Assembly: GCA_024232355.1 (NCBI GenBank)
Contig: JAAEPW010000058.1
Span: forward strand, 1-26,515
Reading direction: 5' to 3'
Origin: Chloroflexota bacterium
GTDB taxonomy: Bacteria; Chloroflexota; Anaerolineae; B4-G1
DNA: 26,515 nucleotides
In this document: positions 23,422-26,515 of the stretch, piece after piece
How the letters are laid out: every line of letters starts with the position of its first letter
Position numbering within the stretch: position 1 is the first letter of the stretch
The notes under the pieces: model-generated
What the model saw: only the letters and a program-made list of their open reading frames with translations
What the model was told of the DNA's origin: nothing
Database searches by the model: none
Translations under genes and position numbers: made by a program

Positions 23422-26400
23422 TCATTCACCCTTGTCAAATTCGCCCCGCGCGAACTCGCGCACAATCTCCCGGTGGTAGAGCACATTCTCCAGGAACGAA
23501 CGTCTTATTTCCTGATCGGTGATCGCAGTGGCCTGCTCCTGCAACGCCTGGTACGCTGTCTCCAGGACAGACCGAGCACAAAGATCGTCGTTGGCCTGCA
23601 GCACCCGGTAGCAGGTGAGGTAGATGCGCATAGGCTCCTCGGTGCCGTCCAGGGAGTTGTCTTCCAAATAGGTCAGAATCTCCTCCACTTGGGCCAGAGA
23701 CAGGTCCAGCTTCCCCTGGGCCAAAGACACCCGAGCCAGCCCGGCCAGCGACTCGATGACCAGATGATGTTGGCCTATCTCTCGACGCAAGTCTATGGCC
23801 TGCTGGTAAAAGTCAGCAGCTCCTTCCAGTTGTCCCAACCCCTCGAGGGCATAGCCCAGGACAGTCAAGGAAAATCCCTGGTTGCGGCGATCGCCGATCC
23901 GTTGGGTGACTCGCAGAATATGGGCGCTCTCTTCCCTGGCAGCCCGATTATCTCCCATCAGATGGAAAAGCCAAGCCAGGTTGCTCTGCGCTATAGCCCA
24001 GCCCATCATATCACCGATCTCCAGTTTGATCGGTACAGCCTCTTTGGTCAAGCGCTGGGCCTCAGCATAATCCCCCCAGAGCAGAAAAGAGTTACCGAGG
24101 TTGAGCAATAAGCGGCTCTCATTCTTCCGGTGACCGATCTCGCGGGTAATTTGGAGCGATTGCTCGTAATAGTTCTTGCTTGCCAGGTAGTCACCGCATT
24201 CACCAAATATCATACCCAAGGTGTTGAGAGCATCACTTTCACCTACGCGATGGCCGATCTCCCGGCACAAATCCAGAGCCTGTTTGGCGTACGCCTCAGC
24301 CTGATTGTATTGCCCCCAGGCCCAAAACACCTGTCCCAGATAGTGCAGGCTTTGCGCCTCGACATCCTGGTTACCACCTTTTCGGGCCAGGATCAGAACT
24401 TGTTCTAGCCTGGTGCGCGCGGCTTGATAGTCTCCCTGGCGAAATAGGCCAATACCCCACTCAAAATGACCTGTTGCCTCCAGGTTGATATTCTGGATGG
24501 CCTGGGCAAACTGGATGGCTTCTCGGGCCGCCGCGATGGCCGCGGGATAGTCGCTGGTAACGTCGGCATAGCGGGCCTGCTGTAGGGCCACCTCGGCCTT
24601 GCGCGTGTTGTCGGCCAACGAATATGCCAGTCCTCTCAACACTGTCAGGTCCTGTTGCTGCGCCTCGCGATCGCCCTGGTAATCGTATATCTTTTCTCGG
24701 TTCAGCAACAAGAGATAGCGTCTTTCCCGGTCGTCTTGGGGCGTCAGGCACAGCGCCCGGCTCAAGTATCCCGCGACCTCGGCGTTGGCAAACTGTGATG
24801 TTGCCTGTTCCCCGGCCCACTGCAAGTAGATCACTGCTTCCTCTACTTTACCGGCTCTTTCCAGGTGGTCAGCGATCAGGCCCAGATGCTCGCTTACTTT
24901 TTCGTCGCTATGAGCCATCAACCACTCAGCCATCCGGCCGTGGACTTTCTGTCGCTCTTCCTGCGAGATGCTCTCATAGCTCACCTCCCGCACCGTGGGA
25001 TTGAAGAATAGGTACTCGCGCTCTCCGACAATGGACGTCTCATCTCGCTCCATGATCAATCCTAAATCTACCAACTCTCCCAACCTCGCTTGCACCCACG
25101 CCCGCGACACCTGCCCCACATCTACTACCCCGCCCTCCCAGAATACCAACCCTGTCACTGCTGCCCACGCCAACACCTGCCGCGCATCCTCCGATAGCTG
25201 GGGCAATCGTCGCTCCACCACTTGCCGGATCGACTCGGGCAATTGTGCCACCCGCAACACATCTCCATCCACCTGCCAGCCCTCCACCGTCCGGCGCAGC
25301 ACCTTCCCCTCGGCTGCCAACGAACGGATCAACTCTTGCACGAAAAAGGCATTGCCGCCCGTCGTCTGCTGCACCCGTTCCATCAGCAACGCTGGCAGCT
25401 CTTCCAGGCCCAACATTGAACACACCAGCTCTGTGGTATATTTTGGTAAAAGCATTTGTGTTGGAATACGCAGCACCTGGTCTCCCGTCAACCCAACCAA
25501 TGGATGCGCTGTCCCGATCTCGTCGCTACGGTAGGTGACGCACACCAACAATCCTGTTTGCCCAACCGTGCGCGTCAAAGAACCCAACATTGCCAGTGTG
25601 GCTTCATCCGCCCATTGAGCGTTTTCGATCACGACCATCGTCGGCCGCAACTTGGCTGCTGCCCTCAGTGTCTGGACGATGGCGCTATGCAAACGCTGTC
25701 GCGCTGCTTGGGGGTCCAATTCTGCTGGCGGCGTTAGACCCGTCATATAATCTCGCTCCCACAACTCGGGCAAGATCGCCGCCAGCACTGGTCCCACCCG
25801 ACTCGTATCTAGCGCTACCTTTTGCGACAGCCCCACACCTTCCACATAGCGTATCAGAACTCGCAACACCTCGCGCCACGGTTGATAGGCACTGCACCCG
25901 CTCTCCACGCACTGTCCCCACACAACCCGTGCTCCCTCTAGTTCGGCTCGTATCTCCAACTCCTCCACCAATCGTGTCTTGCCCAACCCACTCGCCCCAC
26001 TGATCAACACCAGCCGGCCCTCGCCAAACTTGGCCTGTTCCCACACCGTCTGGAGCACCTCCATCTCTGCCTCGCGGTTCACAAAGCGCGTTCGCAGCGC
26101 ATAGCTGCTGGCCGTCTCCCGCGTTTCCAACTGATATGTGCTCCCCGTGATCTCGTTCACCGCTTCGATCACCTCGTTGGCACTGATGTACCGTTTCTCA
26201 GGAGATGATGCCAATAAGCGGGCAATCATCCCACCAAGGGCCATCGGAACCTGTTTCTGGGCTTTCAAGGCTTCGTTCAGTGTGAACTGTATCAGTCGCT
26301 CGGCGCCAAACATGAACACGGGGGCTTCCCCCACCAACAAGGCATACCACAGTGCCCCCAAGCTGTAGAGGTCAGCGCGGTGGTCAACCGGACGCGACTC

Positions 26401-26515
26401 TTTCATCTCTGGCGCGGAATACCCCGGTGAATGGTAGTGTGTCCGATCCTCCGCCGACCTGATCTCGAGCGCGATGCCAAAGTCTACGAGCTTGACGCGG
26501 TGGCTAGTGCCACCG
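23422..26515 (-). CDS. Ser/Thr-kinase-like / STAND ATPase / TPR protein, paralogue 3 (5' end beyond window)
   Basis: The reading frame stays open to the window edge, giving 1030 visible residues. The first are GGTSHRVKLVDFG, so the kinase N-lobe and catalytic loop lie outside. The visible part has DFG, YHSPGYSAPEM, the rest of the kinase C-lobe, Walker A GASGLGKTRLV, and a Walker B-like VVIENAQWADEATL in which the usual His of HWAD is Gln. A TPR array (visible residues about 640-950) and the shared end block follow. A methionine at 26406 lies within the APE motif, so it is not the real start. It ends 21 bases before paralogue 2 and is probably upstream in the same operon; their promoter is not in the window. 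Confidence 0.9.
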   Translation of the reverse strand, partial: GGTSHRVKLVDFGIALEIRSAEDRTHYHSPGYSAPEMKESRPVDHRADLYSLGALWYALLVGEAPVFMFGAERLIQFTLNEALKAQKQVPMALGGMIARLLASSPEKRYISANEVIEAVNEITGSTYQLETRETASSYALRTRFVNREAEMEVLQTVWEQAKFGEGRLVLISGASGLGKTRLVEELEIRAELEGARVVWGQCVESGCSAYQPWREVLRVLIRYVEGVGLSQKVALDTSRVGPVLAAILPELWERDYMTGLTPPAELDPQAARQRLHSAIVQTLRAAAKLRPTMVVIENAQWADEATLAMLGSLTRTVGQTGLLVCVTYRSDEIGTAHPLVGLTGDQVLRIPTQMLLPKYTTELVCSMLGLEELPALLMERVQQTTGGNAFFVQELIRSLAAEGKVLRRTVEGWQVDGDVLRVAQLPESIRQVVERRLPQLSEDARQVLAWAAVTGLVFWEGGVVDVGQVSRAWVQARLGELVDLGLIMERDETSIVGEREYLFFNPTVREVSYESISQEERQKVHGRMAEWLMAHSDEKVSEHLGLIADHLERAGKVEEAVIYLQWAGEQATSQFANAEVAGYLSRALCLTPQDDRERRYLLLLNREKIYDYQGDREAQQQDLTVLRGLAYSLADNTRKAEVALQQARYADVTSDYPAAIAAAREAIQFAQAIQNINLEATGHFEWGIGLFRQGDYQAARTRLEQVLILARKGGNQDVEAQSLHYLGQVFWAWGQYNQAEAYAKQALDLCREIGHRVGESDALNTLGMIFGECGDYLASKNYYEQSLQITREIGHRKNESRLLLNLGNSFLLWGDYAEAQRLTKEAVPIKLEIGDMMGWAIAQSNLAWLFHLMGDNRAAREESAHILRVTQRIGDRRNQGFSLTVLGYALEGLGQLEGAADFYQQAIDLRREIGQHHLVIESLAGLARVSLAQGKLDLSLAQVEEILTYLEDNSLDGTEEPMRIYLTCYRVLQANDDLCARSVLETAYQALQEQATAITDQEIRRSFLENVLYHREIVREFARGEFDKGE

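Noticed and set aside
26138..26406. Methionine at 26406 as a true start of kinase paralogue 3
   Set aside because: It lies in the SAPEM motif of the kinase domain and the frame is open to the window end with clear kinase sequence (DFG), so the gene is truncated by the window.

Overview
The window is a stretch of bacterial chromosome with moderately high GC. I infer a Chloroflexota (Anaerolineae-like) organism from the combination of a FadN-type fused beta-oxidation enzyme, a PadR regulator, a DUF3467 protein, a bacterial translin, a four-helix-bundle 'IVS' gene and very large kinase-ATPase-TPR proteins. No rRNA or other marker gene is present, so this placement is an inference from gene content only. 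No tRNA, rRNA, CRISPR array, transposase or prophage gene was seen, and no gene-free stretch exceeds 300 bases.

Left part (1-8192). A possible small inverted-repeat element lies at the edge. Next comes a Mesh1/SpoT-type HD hydrolase on the minus strand. It is divergent, across back-to-back consensus-like promoters, from a PadR regulator that heads a beta-oxidation operon: PadR, two acyl-CoA dehydrogenases, a hydroxyacyl-CoA dehydrogenase/enoyl-CoA hydratase fusion, and thiolase. These cover all four steps of the beta-oxidation spiral. A 45-bp dyad covers the PadR promoter. The operon is interrupted by a 102-bp MITE-like inverted repeat and by a four-helix-bundle gene with its own flanking inverted repeats. 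The first dehydrogenase has Asp where the family has its catalytic Glu.

Middle part (8193-11565). A minus-strand MarR-nitroreductase pair has an operator-like palindrome at its promoter. It is followed by a glutamate dehydrogenase with a strong terminator and by an SSB gene with its own promoter and terminator.

Right-middle part (11638-16174). A compact same-strand run encodes a DUF3467 protein, a translin-family protein, a Cas4/RecB-like Fe-S nuclease split into two membrane-anchored ORFs, a PIG-L deacetylase, an RmlD-like reductase and a family 2 glycosyltransferase. The first four ORFs, next to SSB, look like a single-stranded nucleic acid module. The last three suit glycan synthesis.

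Right part (16179-26515). Three tandem minus-strand paralogues, the last cut by the window end, each encode a Ser/Thr-kinase-like domain (HGD instead of HRD catalytic loop), a STAND-type ATPase and a long TPR array. They sit close together or overlap, as in an operon, and meet the plus-strand glycosyltransferase tail to tail.

The best candidates for something new are the split membrane Cas4-like nuclease with translin and DUF3467, and the triple kinase-STAND-TPR array.
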